Assembly (NCBI GenBank): GCA_963749875.1
Contig: CAVVOX010000003.1
Coordinates: forward strand, 310,001-374,000
Length of the DNA stretch: 64,000 nucleotides
Reading direction: 5' to 3'
Origin: JAHQVI01 sp963749875
Lineage (GTDB): Bacteria; Pseudomonadota; Alphaproteobacteria; Rhizobiales; Rhodomicrobiaceae
Shown: in pieces, positions 27,661 through 38,297 of the stretch
Layout of the letters: each line of letters opens with the position of its first letter
Position numbering within the stretch: position 1 is the first letter of the stretch
Notes under the pieces: generated by a model
The model's input: only the letters and a program-made list of their open reading frames with translations
Databases searched by the model: none
What the model was told of the DNA's origin: nothing
Made by a program: the position numbers and the translations under genes

Positions 27661-28395
27661 CGGGTTCTCCCTTAGGGCTGGCAATGGCTTGCCCAGTGCA
27701 GGTCGAAGGGCGGCACGCGCCCGTGAACCTTAAATGATGCGTCAGCTTGACGCTGGCGGCAAGACCTCATCGGGGCGCCTCTTGCGTGCAGTTCTACCGT
27801 TCGGCCATTACCGAGCGGTGGAAAATCAGCGTGTATCGACTCAAAATTGCAATCATAGATTGATTTTTGTGTCAATCCGGAACATTATCCAGGAAGGCAT
27901 TGTCGCGTTCCGCTTTTTGTTCCTCCGGTTGAGTTATGGTGTTGTGGAGTTTATGGCCGGGTTCCATTCGGAGATCGCCCGTGAGCGCATCGCCGGCTCG
28001 CGGGAATCCGCCTGCATGCGAGAGTCCCGCCTTCTTCAGAGTTGCAATGCAAGCGCACGCAATGCGCGGCGAGGCGTCTTCGCGCCTCGCCATTTGCTTT
28101 TCCAGGACACCGAATTCTCTAACAGCGACTTTCGCCGGCGCTCATGAATGGCGAAGGGATGTTCAGCGGAGCGATAACCCAAAAAATGCAATTATAAGTA
28201 ATCCTATGTATGGAAAACACATCTAAAGGTTGTAAAATTTTAATCAAAATGAACACAGGATCGTGGAAGAGTTGGAGGGTAGCGCGGCGTGTCTCATTCA
28301 ATAAAAAAACAATTTAAAAGACGGATCGAAATATCCGCCTCAACTTATCCGAGTGTCAAAACTCTTTTGCGACATTCTGCTCGGAGCACGAGGAG
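27661..28395. other. Long divergent intergenic region
   Basis: About 730 bases between the CBS gene (-) and the BTLCP gene (+). The first half is GC-rich and the part from about 28170 to 28330 is strikingly A/T-rich, consistent with a promoter for the BTLCP gene. A near-palindrome TTGATTTTTGTGTCAA lies near 27859-27874, but its spacing (six bases) does not fit an FNR box. No convincing coding frame. Confidence 0.4.
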
Positions 28396-29052
28396 ATGTC
28401 GATGAAGTTCTGGTCCCTGGCAATCTTGATAAGCGCGGCCGCGTACGGGATCTCCGAGGGTGCAAACGCACGAAGCGTGACTTTGAGGCACGGCGCATCG
28501 GTTCCGCAGACGCGCCTGGTGGCGCATGGACTCACCGACGCACCGATCGGCCATGTCAATTTTTGCCGGGCTCACCCGAATCAGTGCAGCGGCGGGATGA
28601 GCGGCAAGTCCGAAGTGATCCTGACGACCCGTCGCTGGAAGGAGCTGCAATCGGTGAACCAGCAGGTCAATCTCGCGATCAAGCCGGTCAGCGATCAAGC
28701 GCAATACGGGGAGGTCGAATATTGGACCTATCCGACGAGCGGCCGGGGCGATTGTGAGGACTACGTCCTGTTGAAGAAGCGCAAGCTCATCGAAATGGGC
28801 TGGCCGGCGGCCTCCCTGCTGATCACGGTCGTTCGCGATGAGAATGACGAAGGCCATGCCGTCCTGACGGTCCGCACCCATCGAGGCGACCTTATTCTCG
28901 ACAACAAGCATTCCCGCATCCTGGCGTGGCAGAACACGGGATACACCTTCATCAAGAGGCAATCGGCGTTCAATCCGCGGGGGTGGGTCTCGCTCATTCC
29001 GCTGCAATCGGATCCGACCGTCGCGGCATCGGGAGCTGACGCACAGAAATAG
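28396..29052 (+). CDS. BTLCP transglutaminase-like cysteine protease
   Basis: 218 aa with an N-terminal signal segment (SLAILISAAAYGISEGANA), so periplasmic. The papain-like triad of the bacterial transglutaminase-like cysteine proteinase family (Pfam BTLCP, DUF920) is complete: Cys120 in GRGDCEDYVLLKK, His154 in EGHAVLTVRT and Asp169 in LILDNKHS. The family includes LapG, which cleaves large adhesins, but LapG is paired with LapD and no such partner lies here, so the substrate is unknown. It ends at a strong terminator. Confidence 0.88.
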   Translation: MSMKFWSLAILISAAAYGISEGANARSVTLRHGASVPQTRLVAHGLTDAPIGHVNFCRAHPNQCSGGMSGKSEVILTTRRWKELQSVNQQVNLAIKPVSDQAQYGEVEYWTYPTSGRGDCEDYVLLKKRKLIEMGWPAASLLITVVRDENDEGHAVLTVRTHRGDLILDNKHSRILAWQNTGYTFIKRQSAFNPRGWVSLIPLQSDPTVAASGADAQK

Positions 29053-29122
29053 GCACCAGATTATTTAGAGGTTCGAGCCCGGATACCCTCGCCCCTCATA
29101 TCCTGCCCCTTCCGGGCTCGTT

Positions 29123-29165
29123 GCGAGCCGGCGCTTCCCCCCAACGCCGGCTCGCCCCCTTTTTT
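29123..29165 (+). terminator. Rho-independent terminator after the BTLCP gene
   Basis: Perfect 11-bp stem GCGAGCCGGCG (29123-29133) / CGCCGGCTCGC (29145-29155), 11-base loop, then CCCC and six T. It also separates the convergent gamma carbonic anhydrase gene. Confidence 0.85.
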
Positions 29166-29239
29166 GAGGCGCCGCGAAGAGCGCTCGATCGCGGATGAAC
29201 CCTCGTCCCCATGTGCCGATGCGCATCGGCATGATGCTC

Positions 29240-29770
29240 TTAGGAGCGGGGCGAAAGCCCGGCGGCGAAGCGGCGCCAATTCCTTTGATAGATTCGGGCC
29301 GCCTCGGTGAGTTGGTGGGCATCCGCCTCGCTGATCTGCCGGATGATGCGGCCTGGCGCGCCGACGACGAGCGAATTATCCGGAATCGTCTTGCCTTCCT
29401 GCACGAGGGCCTGGGCGCCGATCAGGCAATTGCGGCCGATCTTCGCGCCATTCAGCACGGTCGCCCCCATTCCGATGAGGGTGTTTTCCCCGATCGTACA
29501 GCCATGCAGGATGACGCCGTGTCCCACGGTGCAACTTGGCCCGACCGTGAGCGGAAAGCCCATATCGGTGTGAAAAACGCAGCGGTCCTGGACGTTGCTG
29601 CCTTCCTGGATATGGATCAGCTCATTATCGCCGCGCAGCACCGAGCCGAACCAGACGCTGGCGTCACGATCCAGCCGGACTTTGCCGATCAGAACCGCAT
29701 CCGGCGCCACCCAACAGGCGCCGTTGGCCGGCAGTTCCGGGGCAACGCCATCAAGCTCGTATATCGGCAA
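29240..29770 (-). CDS. Gamma-class carbonic anhydrase-like hexapeptide protein
   Basis: 176 aa left-handed beta-helix built of hexapeptide repeats (VGPSCTVGHGVILHGCTIGE, IGMGATVLNGAKIGRNCLIG). The zinc His ligands of gamma carbonic anhydrases are visible: VFHTDMG and VGHGVILHG. It lacks the acidic loop of archaeal Cam, so it belongs to the CamH/YrdA/PaaY group, whose members have weak or no hydration activity. The C-terminal helix (AHQLTEAARIYQRNWRRF) is present. Trimeric cytoplasmic protein expected. Confidence 0.9.
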   Translation of the reverse strand: MPIYELDGVAPELPANGACWVAPDAVLIGKVRLDRDASVWFGSVLRGDNELIHIQEGSNVQDRCVFHTDMGFPLTVGPSCTVGHGVILHGCTIGENTLIGMGATVLNGAKIGRNCLIGAQALVQEGKTIPDNSLVVGAPGRIIRQISEADAHQLTEAARIYQRNWRRFAAGLSPRS

Positions 29771-29905
29771 GGGGTGTTCTCCGTTCGGGGGCGTCGGTTC
29801 TCGTGGCTATTTTCGGCCGCTGGTCCCACCGCCGCAAGGATCGGAAGATTGCCGCGCGTAAACAGCCCGGCTCAGCCGCGGGTGCGCAGCCCGGCTCAGC
29901 CTGAA

Positions 29906-30118
29906 TTACGACGCAAGATCGAATTCGAGGATGGCCATCTGAAACTGGTAGGAGACCTCGCCGTCCTCGTCATCGCGATAGAGGACGCCGACAAATTCGT
30001 CTGCGATGTAGACCTCCGCAGAATCCTTCTTCTTCGGCCGGGCGCGGACCTCGATCGTGTCGTTCTGGAATGTCTTGCGAAGATAGGTCTCGATCTGCAC
30101 GAGTTCGTCACGGGTCAT
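29906..30118 (-). CDS. DUF3126 family protein
   Basis: 70 aa, complete: MTRDELVQIETYLRKTFQ, then KKKDSAEVYIADEFVGVLYR and DDEDGEVSYQFQMAILEFDL. This small alpha+beta protein is nearly always found just downstream of cysE in Rhizobiales, as here (24 bases). Function unknown; the location suggests some link to cysteine synthesis or to CysE, but nothing in the sequence proves this. Confidence 0.9.
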   Translation of the reverse strand: MTRDELVQIETYLRKTFQNDTIEVRARPKKKDSAEVYIADEFVGVLYRDDEDGEVSYQFQMAILEFDLAS

Positions 30119-30142
30119 GGGAATCCTGTCGGGATAGAATTT

Positions 30143-30994
30143 TCAGCGCCCTGTTTCGCCCGTCCCATCCTCAGCGTCAAGCCCAAGCATCTGATTCATC
30201 GTCCGGCCCGGCTCCGGGCAGCCCGATGTCCCCACGACGCGTGCCGGGACGCCGGCGACGGTGGTGTTGGGCGGCACATCTTTCAGCACGACGCTGCCGG
30301 CCGCAACCCGCGCGCAGTCCCCCACCGTAATATTCCCTAGGATTTTTGCGCCTGCACCGATCATGACGCAGCGGCCGACCTTGGGATGGCGGTCACCGCT
30401 CTCCTTGCCGCTGCCGCCGAGCGTGACCGAATGCAGGATCGAGCTCATATCGCCGATCGCGGCCGTTTCCCCAACGACAATGCCGCTTGCGTGATCGAAC
30501 ATGATGCCGCGGCCGATCCGGGCCGCCGGATGAATATCGACGCTGAACACGCGCGAGGATTGGCTTTGCAGGTAAAGAGCGAAATCACGCTCGCCATTTT
30601 GATGGAGCCAATGGGCGAAGCGATGCGTTTGCAGCGCGTGAAATCCCTTGAAATAGAGCAGCGGATCGATCAGCCGCTTGCAGGCGGGGTCGCGGTCGGC
30701 GACGGCGGAAAGATCGGCCCGGAACGCCTCGCCAATGGCGGGGTCGGCATCCAGCACCCGGTCGAAGGTCTGGCGAATGAGATCCGCCATGACGTCGTCA
30801 TGGTCCAGCCGCTGGGCCAGGCGGTGGCAAATCGCGTCTTCCAGACTCTTATGATTGAGCACATTGGCGAAGATGAAGCTTGCCAGCGCCGGTTCGCGAC
30901 GCAAGATCTCTTCGGCCTCGGTGCGGATCGCCTGCCAGACCGGATCGTAAGACTGAACAGAGGGGCGGTGCTGCTTCGAGGGATGCTGCGGCAT
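30143..30994 (-). CDS. cysE: Serine O-acetyltransferase
   Basis: Acetylates L-serine with acetyl-CoA, the first step of cysteine synthesis. 283 aa from the ATG at 30994 (MPQHPSKQHRP); the frame is open to 31141 without family-like sequence. N-terminal alpha-helical SATase domain (QAIRTEAEEILRREPALASF), then hexapeptide beta-helix with the active-site segment DIHPAARIGRGIMFDHASG and HSVTLGGSGKESGDRHPKVG, ending VAGVPARVVG. The C-terminal tail (about 25 residues after that) is the feedback and CysK-docking region, ending DGTGETGR without the classic C-terminal Ile. Confidence 0.94.
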   Translation of the reverse strand: MPQHPSKQHRPSVQSYDPVWQAIRTEAEEILRREPALASFIFANVLNHKSLEDAICHRLAQRLDHDDVMADLIRQTFDRVLDADPAIGEAFRADLSAVADRDPACKRLIDPLLYFKGFHALQTHRFAHWLHQNGERDFALYLQSQSSRVFSVDIHPAARIGRGIMFDHASGIVVGETAAIGDMSSILHSVTLGGSGKESGDRHPKVGRCVMIGAGAKILGNITVGDCARVAAGSVVLKDVPPNTTVAGVPARVVGTSGCPEPGRTMNQMLGLDAEDGTGETGR

Positions 30995-31245
30995 TGGACG
31001 CTTTCCCTGGCTTCGGGTCGGTTTTCGCTTTACCGGCAGCGGCCGGCCCTTTTTATATGGGGCTGGCACTAGACCGAAGAAGCGTTTGGGCCGCCCGTTC
31101 ATCCAGGTGAAAGAATTACCATGGAAACGAGGTGCGCCCAAGCCTTCTCGATCAGAATGCGTGAATGAGACCTATCGGGATCGGCTTCCTCGCGGATCTC
31201 TCGCCGCGTTGCTGAAAGATGTTTTGCATTAAGGGGTGGGGGCCC

Positions 31246-32391
31246 ATGAAATCGCTAAAGCTTATCGGTTTCAATATTCTAATCACTCTGATCTTACTCG
31301 AGTTTGGTCTTTTCCTGGCGGCGAAGATGGACTTGCTGCGTATGGACCTGCCAAGCTACAGCACCGCAAACATCACGCCGTTCTGGATGGATATGGATCC
31401 GAATTTCGGTGTCTGGCGGCCGGCGAACAGTCAATACCGGCATCTGAAATCGTGTTTCGACATTACCTATCGAACCAATTCACACGGCATGAGAGACGCC
31501 GAACGGCCGCTCAAGAGGCAAGGGCCTCGGGTCGTCGTGCTGGGCGATTCTTTCATAGAAGGGTACGGCGTAGAAAGGCAAGACCGGCTCACGAATATGT
31601 TGGAGCGGCGAACCGGGATTCCGCATCTGAACTTCGGCACGTCGGGGAATTTCGGCCTGACCCAGTCGCTGCTTCTCTACAAGACGCTTGCCAGTCGCTT
31701 CGACCATGACGCCGTGATCATCAGCGTGCTTCCCGACAATGATTTTTCCGACGACGATCCGGGAAAGGCTGAGACGATCTTTCACGATCGGTACCGCCCC
31801 TATCTGGCCGGTACATATCCGAATTACAAGCTGTTCTATTCCAATCCAAATATCATTAAGACCCACCTGCGGGAATATTCGAAATATGTCGAAGTGGCGT
31901 TCAATGAGTTCTCTTATACCGTCCGGGCCTATTCTTACTTCAAAAACTACCTGAAAATGATGAGGCGGCGAAACGCTCAGCCTGACCGGGGCGCCATGGC
32001 AAACAGGAAACCCGTAAGGTCAGAATATTTCGATTTCACCTCCGAAGAATTCGATCGGATGCGCTACGCGATCGAGCAAATCGTTGCCCTGGCCGCGCCG
32101 CGTCCGGTCCTTGTCATGTCGATCCCCCGGCGGAGCGACTATCGTAGAGCCGGAAATGAGCCCGGGAAGGCGCCGCTGACCCGGCGCCTTGAGGCACTGA
32201 GCAAGACAGCGAATTACACCTATCTCGATCTGCTCGAATATTCGCGTGGCCACGATGATCTCGACCGGCTCTTTCATTCCTGCGACCCCCATTGGAGCCC
32301 TGCCGGTCATGCAATGGCCGCCGCTGCCGTCAGCAAATGGGATTATTACCGCAATGCGACGGCCCGGACCGCAACCTCGGCCATAAAATGA
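31246..32391 (+). CDS. Membrane-anchored SGNH/GDSL-like hydrolase
   Basis: 381 aa from the ATG at 31246 (AAGGGG upstream); an earlier in-frame ATG at 31219 lacks a site. N-terminal TM or signal anchor (LIGFNILITLILLEFGLFLA). SGNH block I as VVVLGDSFIEGYGVE (Ser102), conserved Gly/Asn regions LNFGTSGNFGLTQ and ISVLPDNDFSDDD, and block V near the C-terminus as CDPHWSPAGHAM (Asp and His). The group includes esterases and polysaccharide O-acetyl-modifying enzymes; the substrate is unknown. It stands alone between cysE (divergent) and an FNR/FixK-like box. Confidence 0.82.
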   Translation: MKSLKLIGFNILITLILLEFGLFLAAKMDLLRMDLPSYSTANITPFWMDMDPNFGVWRPANSQYRHLKSCFDITYRTNSHGMRDAERPLKRQGPRVVVLGDSFIEGYGVERQDRLTNMLERRTGIPHLNFGTSGNFGLTQSLLLYKTLASRFDHDAVIISVLPDNDFSDDDPGKAETIFHDRYRPYLAGTYPNYKLFYSNPNIIKTHLREYSKYVEVAFNEFSYTVRAYSYFKNYLKMMRRRNAQPDRGAMANRKPVRSEYFDFTSEEFDRMRYAIEQIVALAAPRPVLVMSIPRRSDYRRAGNEPGKAPLTRRLEALSKTANYTYLDLLEYSRGHDDLDRLFHSCDPHWSPAGHAMAAAAVSKWDYYRNATARTATSAIK

Positions 32392-32430
32392 GGACTTGCT
32401 GTTCGCGAGCAGAGCTGGGGATGACGGGCA

Positions 32431-32444
32431 TTGATTTTCATCAA
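32431..32444 (+). promoter_or_regulatory. Perfect FNR/FixK-type box
   Basis: TTGATTTTCATCAA matches TTGAT-N4-ATCAA exactly. Its centre lies 67 bases before the start of the flavodoxin-fold oxidoreductase gene; activation at -41.5 would give a 26-base leader. Suggests induction under low oxygen by an FNR, FixK or related CRP-family regulator. Confidence 0.65.
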
Positions 32445-32504
32445 CCCTTCCGCCGTCCCCGCATGTGAGACATCTTCAGCCGCAGATTCATCGTCCGAGA
32501 GCTC

Positions 32505-33092
32505 ATGCCGCGAACAATTCTCATCATCCAGGGGCATCCCGACCCGGCCGGGGGGCATCTCTGTCACGCCCTGGCCGACGCTTATGAGGAGGGCGCGCGC
32601 GGCGCCGGCCACAAGGTCGAGCGCGTTGCCGTGGCGCAAATCGCATTTCCCCTCCTCCGCACCGAGGCGGAGTTCGAGAAGGGCGCGCTTCCCGAGAGTT
32701 TGACGGAGGCGCGCGACAAGCTCCTCGCCGCCGACCATGTGGTCATCATCTTTCCGCTCTGGCTCGGGACGATGCCGGCCTTGCTGAAGGGCTTCCTCGA
32801 ACAGCTCCTGCGGCCGGGCATCGCTTTCTCCTATCCCGAAAAAGGCTTCATGCCGAAGAAGCTGCTTGCGGGCCGCTCGGCGCGCTTGATCGTGACAATG
32901 GGAATGCCGGCCCTGGCCTATCGCTTCTATTTCTTCGCCCACAGCGTGCGGTCATTGAAACGCAACATCCTCCGCTTCGTCGGCTTCTCGCCCGTCCGCG
33001 ACACGTTCTTCGGCATGGTCGCGAATGCCGATCAGGCAAAGGTCGAAAGCTGGCTCGGAAAGATGAAGGCGCTCGGGGCGAAGGGCGCTTGA
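32505..33092 (+). CDS. NAD(P)H-dependent flavin oxidoreductase, flavodoxin-like fold
   Basis: 195 aa of the Flavodoxin_2 / NQO family: ILIIQGHPDPAGGHLCHALA at the N-terminus (FMN phosphate loop), AADHVVIIFPLWLGTMPALL (flavin-binding second motif) and KGFLEQLLRPGIAFSYPEKG. Such enzymes reduce quinones or other electrophiles with NAD(P)H, typically by two-electron transfer. Soluble. The upstream FNR/FixK-like box suggests oxygen-dependent control. Confidence 0.85.
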   Translation: MPRTILIIQGHPDPAGGHLCHALADAYEEGARGAGHKVERVAVAQIAFPLLRTEAEFEKGALPESLTEARDKLLAADHVVIIFPLWLGTMPALLKGFLEQLLRPGIAFSYPEKGFMPKKLLAGRSARLIVTMGMPALAYRFYFFAHSVRSLKRNILRFVGFSPVRDTFFGMVANADQAKVESWLGKMKALGAKGA

Positions 33093-33159
33093 CGCGTCGC
33101 AAACGCGTTTGCGGGCCGTCGTGCTCTCCCCAATCTCACCAGCTTGTTTTCCCACCGTT

Positions 33160-33192
33160 CGTTCTTAAATTTCTAAGCGCTCGTTCTTAAAT
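33160..33192 (+). promoter_or_regulatory. 11-bp direct repeat, possible operator
   Basis: CGTTCTTAAAT occurs at 33160-33170 and again at 33182-33192, start-to-start 22 bases, about two helical turns. It lies about 140 bases upstream of hsp20 in a 236-base gap. The spacing is that of a tandem binding site, but no known regulator consensus was recognised. Confidence 0.35.
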
Positions 33193-33328
33193 ATTGTCCA
33201 CGGAATCGAAGCGAGGCATCATCGCGCGGCGAGCGGGATGGCACATGCCCGGAGCCGCTATTCATTAAGAGCCATTCCAGAACGTAATAGGTTAATTCGA
33301 TTGAACCTCTGAAAGCCAAGGGGTCGAT

Positions 33329-33736
33329 ATGGCGATCAAAGATACGGAGCGTTGGATGTGGTCGGAGGCATGCGAAATGCTGATGCGCGCCGAACGGCTC
33401 CATCGGCAGCTCTTTCAGCCGCAAGGCGTGACGCATCGGGCCCCGGCCTGGGAACCGCCGGCCGATGTGTTCGAGACCGCGAGCCATGTGGTGATCTATG
33501 TCGCCTTGCCCGGCGTCGATCCCGAACATTTGGAGCTGGCGATCGAGGGCACCGAACTGGTGATTGCCGGCGTCCGGCTGATCCCGGCCGAGCTGCGTGA
33601 TGCCGCCATTCATCGCCTCGAGCTGCCGCAGGGCCGATTCCTGCGCCGCATCCCGTTGCCGCCGGGAGCCTATGATCAGGTCGCCAAGAAAACGGCCGAC
33701 GGTTGTCTTCTCATCAGCCTGCGCAAACACCGCTAA
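33329..33736 (+). CDS. Small heat-shock protein (Hsp20 / alpha-crystallin domain)
   Basis: 135 aa chaperone holding unfolded proteins. The crystallin domain spans about 45-130: WEPPADVFETASHVVIYVAL, LPGVDPEHLELAIEGTELVI, LELPQGRFLRRIPLP and a C-terminal strand ADGCLLISLRKHR in place of the usual GVL. The C-terminal IxI extension is absent, as the protein ends right after the domain. 24 bases upstream of lon, so probably one heat- or stress-responsive operon. Confidence 0.88.
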   Translation: MAIKDTERWMWSEACEMLMRAERLHRQLFQPQGVTHRAPAWEPPADVFETASHVVIYVALPGVDPEHLELAIEGTELVIAGVRLIPAELRDAAIHRLELPQGRFLRRIPLPPGAYDQVAKKTADGCLLISLRKHR

Positions 33737-33760
33737 AGCACAACAAGAAGGAGCGCCCCA

Positions 33761-36172
<2,412 letters not shown>

Positions 36173-36244
36173 TTGCGAGATCGCCTCGGGCGGCTTCATG
36201 CGCGTTGCGAGCCATTCGCTTTTGACCATCGTCCGGTTCGAATG

Positions 36245-36276
36245 AAAACGGCCTCCGTGAGGGAGGCCGTTTGCTT
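36245..36276 (+). terminator. Rho-independent terminator after lon
   Basis: AAACGGCCTCC (36246-36256), GTGA loop, GGGAGGCCGTTT: near-perfect stem of about 11 pairs followed by a T-containing stretch (TTGCTTGT). Its position 70 bases after the lon stop fits. Confidence 0.75.
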
Positions 36277-36293
36277 GTCACGGCCGCAGCTGC

Positions 36294-36539
36294 TTAGTAG
36301 CAGCCGTGATATTTCAGGCAGCCGAAATAGTCGTTTGTGCGAAAGCCCCAATTTCTCGCACAGGCCTCGCGCCAGCCGCCGCAGCCATAGACACGGACCG
36401 CGGTGACCGCCCGATAGCGCAGATAGGCCGTCCAGCGGGCCGCGGCTTTCATGCAGCGGCGAAAGCGCTGGTTCGCGCGCCAGCGGTCGCGGCAGATGAC
36501 ATAGCGCTGGGCGCAGTATGGCTGGGCGACGGGCGTCAT
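36294..36539 (-). CDS. Small Cys-rich protein, possibly 5'-truncated
   Basis: 81 aa, six Cys, many Arg and aromatic residues. The C-terminus WREACARNWGFRTNDYFGCL, followed by KYHGCY, is clearly related to the end of the secreted protein at 39712-40125 (RQACAENWGYGNNDYYGCLR...). Unlike that paralogue it has no signal peptide: the frame is closed by a TAA 16 codons upstream of the ATG, and the only Shine-Dalgarno-like AAGGAG lies 21 bases from the ATG. It may therefore be a remnant or use an odd start. Function unknown. Confidence 0.5.
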   Translation of the reverse strand: MTPVAQPYCAQRYVICRDRWRANQRFRRCMKAAARWTAYLRYRAVTAVRVYGCGGWREACARNWGFRTNDYFGCLKYHGCY

Positions 36540-36662
36540 CGGCGAGGACTGTGCGTTCAGCTCCTTGAATTTGCGGGAAATCGATATTTATGCTTCCTGT
36601 GCATTGTTGGCGACGACGATTGCAGAGCGCGTCTGCGCATTTCGAGATACGTTCTGTGGTCG

Positions 36663-36788
36663 CTATGTACGAGAAAGTCGCATTTCGAGCGGCGCGAGCT
36701 TTTCGATATTGAGCGCCGCTGCCGCGATACCGACTTGGTCGGCCGTCTTATCGATCTCCTCAAGCAGGGGATTTTGACCCAAAATCAT
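36663..36788 (-). CDS. Unrecognised 41-aa ORF behind an FNR/FixK-type box
   Basis: Reads MILGQNPLLEEIDKTADQVG, then IAAAALNIEKLAPLEMRLSR and T. A good Shine-Dalgarno (GAGAGG) sits six bases before the ATG at 36788; an ATG two codons earlier is also possible. A perfect TTGAT-N4-ATCAA palindrome lies at 36843-36856, its centre 62 bases from the start, compatible with a -41.5 promoter and a 20-base leader. The sequence is amphipathic helix-like. I do not recognise a family, and it could be a truncated gene. Confidence 0.4.
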   Translation of the reverse strand: MILGQNPLLEEIDKTADQVGIAAAALNIEKLAPLEMRLSRT

Positions 36789-36842
36789 ATCCATCCTCTC
36801 TTGACAATGCCCTATCGTCAAAGCAATGACTGGCAGTTGGGT

Positions 36843-36856
36843 TTGATTAACATCAA
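36843..36856 (-). promoter_or_regulatory. Perfect FNR/FixK-type box
   Basis: TTGATTAACATCAA, an exact TTGAT-N4-ATCAA palindrome. By spacing it fits the minus-strand 41-aa ORF best; the plus-strand genes at 36980 and 37292 are farther away. A second palindrome (TTGAC-N11-GTCAA, 36801-36821) lies between it and the ORF and could be an operator. Confidence 0.6.
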
Positions 36857-36979
36857 AAAGATTTGCCGCGAATGATTCTACTAATGTCGAGCCTTGGAAA
36901 GAAATGCATCGGAACGCGGCAGGGAAGAGGGGGACCCAGGACAGGAAAAAGAGGCCGAACGGAGGTCAACTTCGCCTGA

Positions 36980-37168
36980 GTGACGCGCGCATCTGCAAAT
37001 CGGAATGGGAGCGGCCCAATCCTGAATCGCAAGGTTCGCTACCTCGTCATCAGCGTGCGCGTCGTGGCAACCGTGGTCTTCGGCTATCAGCTCTGCCGGG
37101 AGCGGCAGAAGACCACCGGTATCGAGATCAATGTCGGCAAAAGCGGTATTTCCGTCGAGAAGAAGTAG
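36980..37168 (+). CDS. Small single-TM protein of unknown function
   Basis: Up to 62 aa from a GTG at 36980. The later part looks real: a TM helix (VRYLVISVRVVATVVFGYQL), then CRERQKTTGIEINVGKSGIS and VEKK, a short hydrophilic tail of the kind seen in small rhizobial membrane proteins. The true start is unclear, since no ATG lies just before the helix and GTG has no good ribosome binding site. It may be intact from a non-standard start or 5'-damaged like its neighbours. Confidence 0.45.
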   Translation: MTRASANRNGSGPILNRKVRYLVISVRVVATVVFGYQLCRERQKTTGIEINVGKSGISVEKK

Positions 37169-37291
37169 GGCGGCATTTCCAGGGTGCCGCCTCCGACCGG
37201 ACGGCGCCAAGGTACGTCGACCAAGACTTAAGCTATAGAGTTGCGAAGGGCCTCCAATGTTCAGGGAGATCCTACTAAAGGGGATAACATC

Positions 37292-37456
37292 ATGTCGCTC
37301 GGACTCATACTCATCATCATCTTGGTCATTTTCCTGCTTGGAGGCTTCAGTGGCCGCTTCGGCGGCTATGGCTACGGTTACGGCCACGGCGGCGTCGGTG
37401 TCATCGGCGCCATCCTGATCATCCTCGTCGTCCTCGTACTGCTTGGGCGGCTCTGA
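37292..37456 (+). CDS. DUF3309 family small membrane protein
   Basis: 54 aa: TM helix (LGLILIIILVIFLLGGFSG), a Gly/Tyr-rich hinge (RFGGYGYGYGHGG) and a second TM helix (VIGAILIILVVLVLLGRL). This two-helix layout with a GYGYGH centre defines DUF3309. The ATG at 37292 follows AAAGGGG. Function unknown; such genes are frequent in stress and low-oxygen gene groups of Rhizobiales. The VIT remnant begins ten bases after its stop. Confidence 0.85.
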   Translation: MSLGLILIIILVIFLLGGFSGRFGGYGYGYGHGGVGVIGAILIILVVLVLLGRL

Positions 37457-37465
37457 CCCGCAAAA

Positions 37466-38005
37466 TGGCGTCCTGATCGCGGGTGGCGCCGGCTTGGTGG
37501 CCGGCGCCATTTCGATGGCCGTCGGCGAATATGTGTCGATCAGCTCGCAATCCGACACCGAACAGGCGCTTGAGCGCGCGGAGTTGGGAGTTGAGCGAGA
37601 GCCCTGCGTACGAGCTGAATGAGCTTGCCGAAATCGATGTCGAGCGTGGCGTCGATCAAGCGCTTGCGCGGCAGGTCGCCCAGCAGCTGATGGGCAAGGA
37701 TGCCCTGACCGCCCACGCGCGCGATGAGCTTGGGATTTCGAAAATCACCAACGCGCGTCCCGTGTAGGCGGCGCTGACATCGGCCTTGACGTTTTCCGTC
37801 GGCGCGGCCATGCCGCCCGCGAGCGGGGTCGCTTGTCCCCATCGTCTCCGGCGCGTCTCTGGGCTTTCTCGCACTTCTGGGTGCGATCGGGGCAAAAACG
37901 GGCGGAGCAAACATTCTGCGCGCCACGGCCCGCGTGACATTCTGGGGCGTCTTGCCGATGGCGCTCACCGCCGGAATCGGTAAATTATTCGGCACGGTTG
38001 TCTGA
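37466..38005 (+). pseudogene. Remnant of a VIT/CCC1-family Fe/Mn transporter
   Basis: Three frames carry successive VIT-family segments: GLVAGAISMAVGEYVSISSQ (from about 37491); then ELAEIDVERGVDQALARQVA and LTAHARDELGISKITNARPV ending in a TAG (37765-37767); then LVPIVSGASLGFLALLGAIG and VTFWGVLPMALTAGIGKLFG up to TGA 38005. The N-terminal TM region is missing, with at least two frameshifts and one nonsense codon. This is clear decay and not a single sequencing error. The family exports or sequesters iron or manganese. Confidence 0.85.
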
Positions 38006-38081
38006 AGATCGGGCGCGACGCAGGAGACTCCCTAACAAGGTTCGTCAATAGCAAGCCCTCAACAGCCTAGGGAGCTATGAG

Positions 38082-38259
38082 ATGCCGCTCTGGCAGAGAT
38101 TACTGATCACGGTCGCGACATGTTCGTGACGAGTTTCGTCGCCGACCTCTTATGGCGCTGGCTCTTCAATTCAGGCATTCGAGTTATCTGAGCGGGGTTG
38201 TCGGCGGCGTTACGGCGCCGCCGATATGGGGGCTGCTGAAAAGGATTCAAATACGGTGA
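38082..38259 (+). pseudogene. Remnant of a small two-TM protein
   Basis: Starts with ATG and MPLWQRLLITVA, continues in a second frame as TSFVADLLWRWLFNSGI, and in a third as SYLSGVVGGVTAPPIWGLLK to a TGA at 38259. Two frame changes in 178 bases. The reconstructed product of about 58 aa resembles small hypothetical membrane proteins of Bradyrhizobium-like genomes from memory; the family is unnamed. Confidence 0.5.
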
Positions 38260-38297
38260 CGGCCTAGCCCGGCTGCGCATCGAAAGGGGGAGACCCG

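Noticed and set aside
27859..27874. TTGATTTTTGTGTCAA as an FNR/FixK box
   Set aside because: The spacer is six bases instead of four and the right half is GTCAA, so it does not fit the binding geometry.
29066..29090. tRNA-like T-loop sequence GGTTCGAGCCC
   Set aside because: The flanking bases do not pair as a T stem and no anticodon or acceptor arm lies upstream, so it is not a tRNA or fragment.
29863..29901. 15-base direct repeat CAGCCCGGCTCAGCC with a 24-base period
   Set aside because: Only two units between genes, no palindrome and no link to a start codon; a chance or minor duplication.
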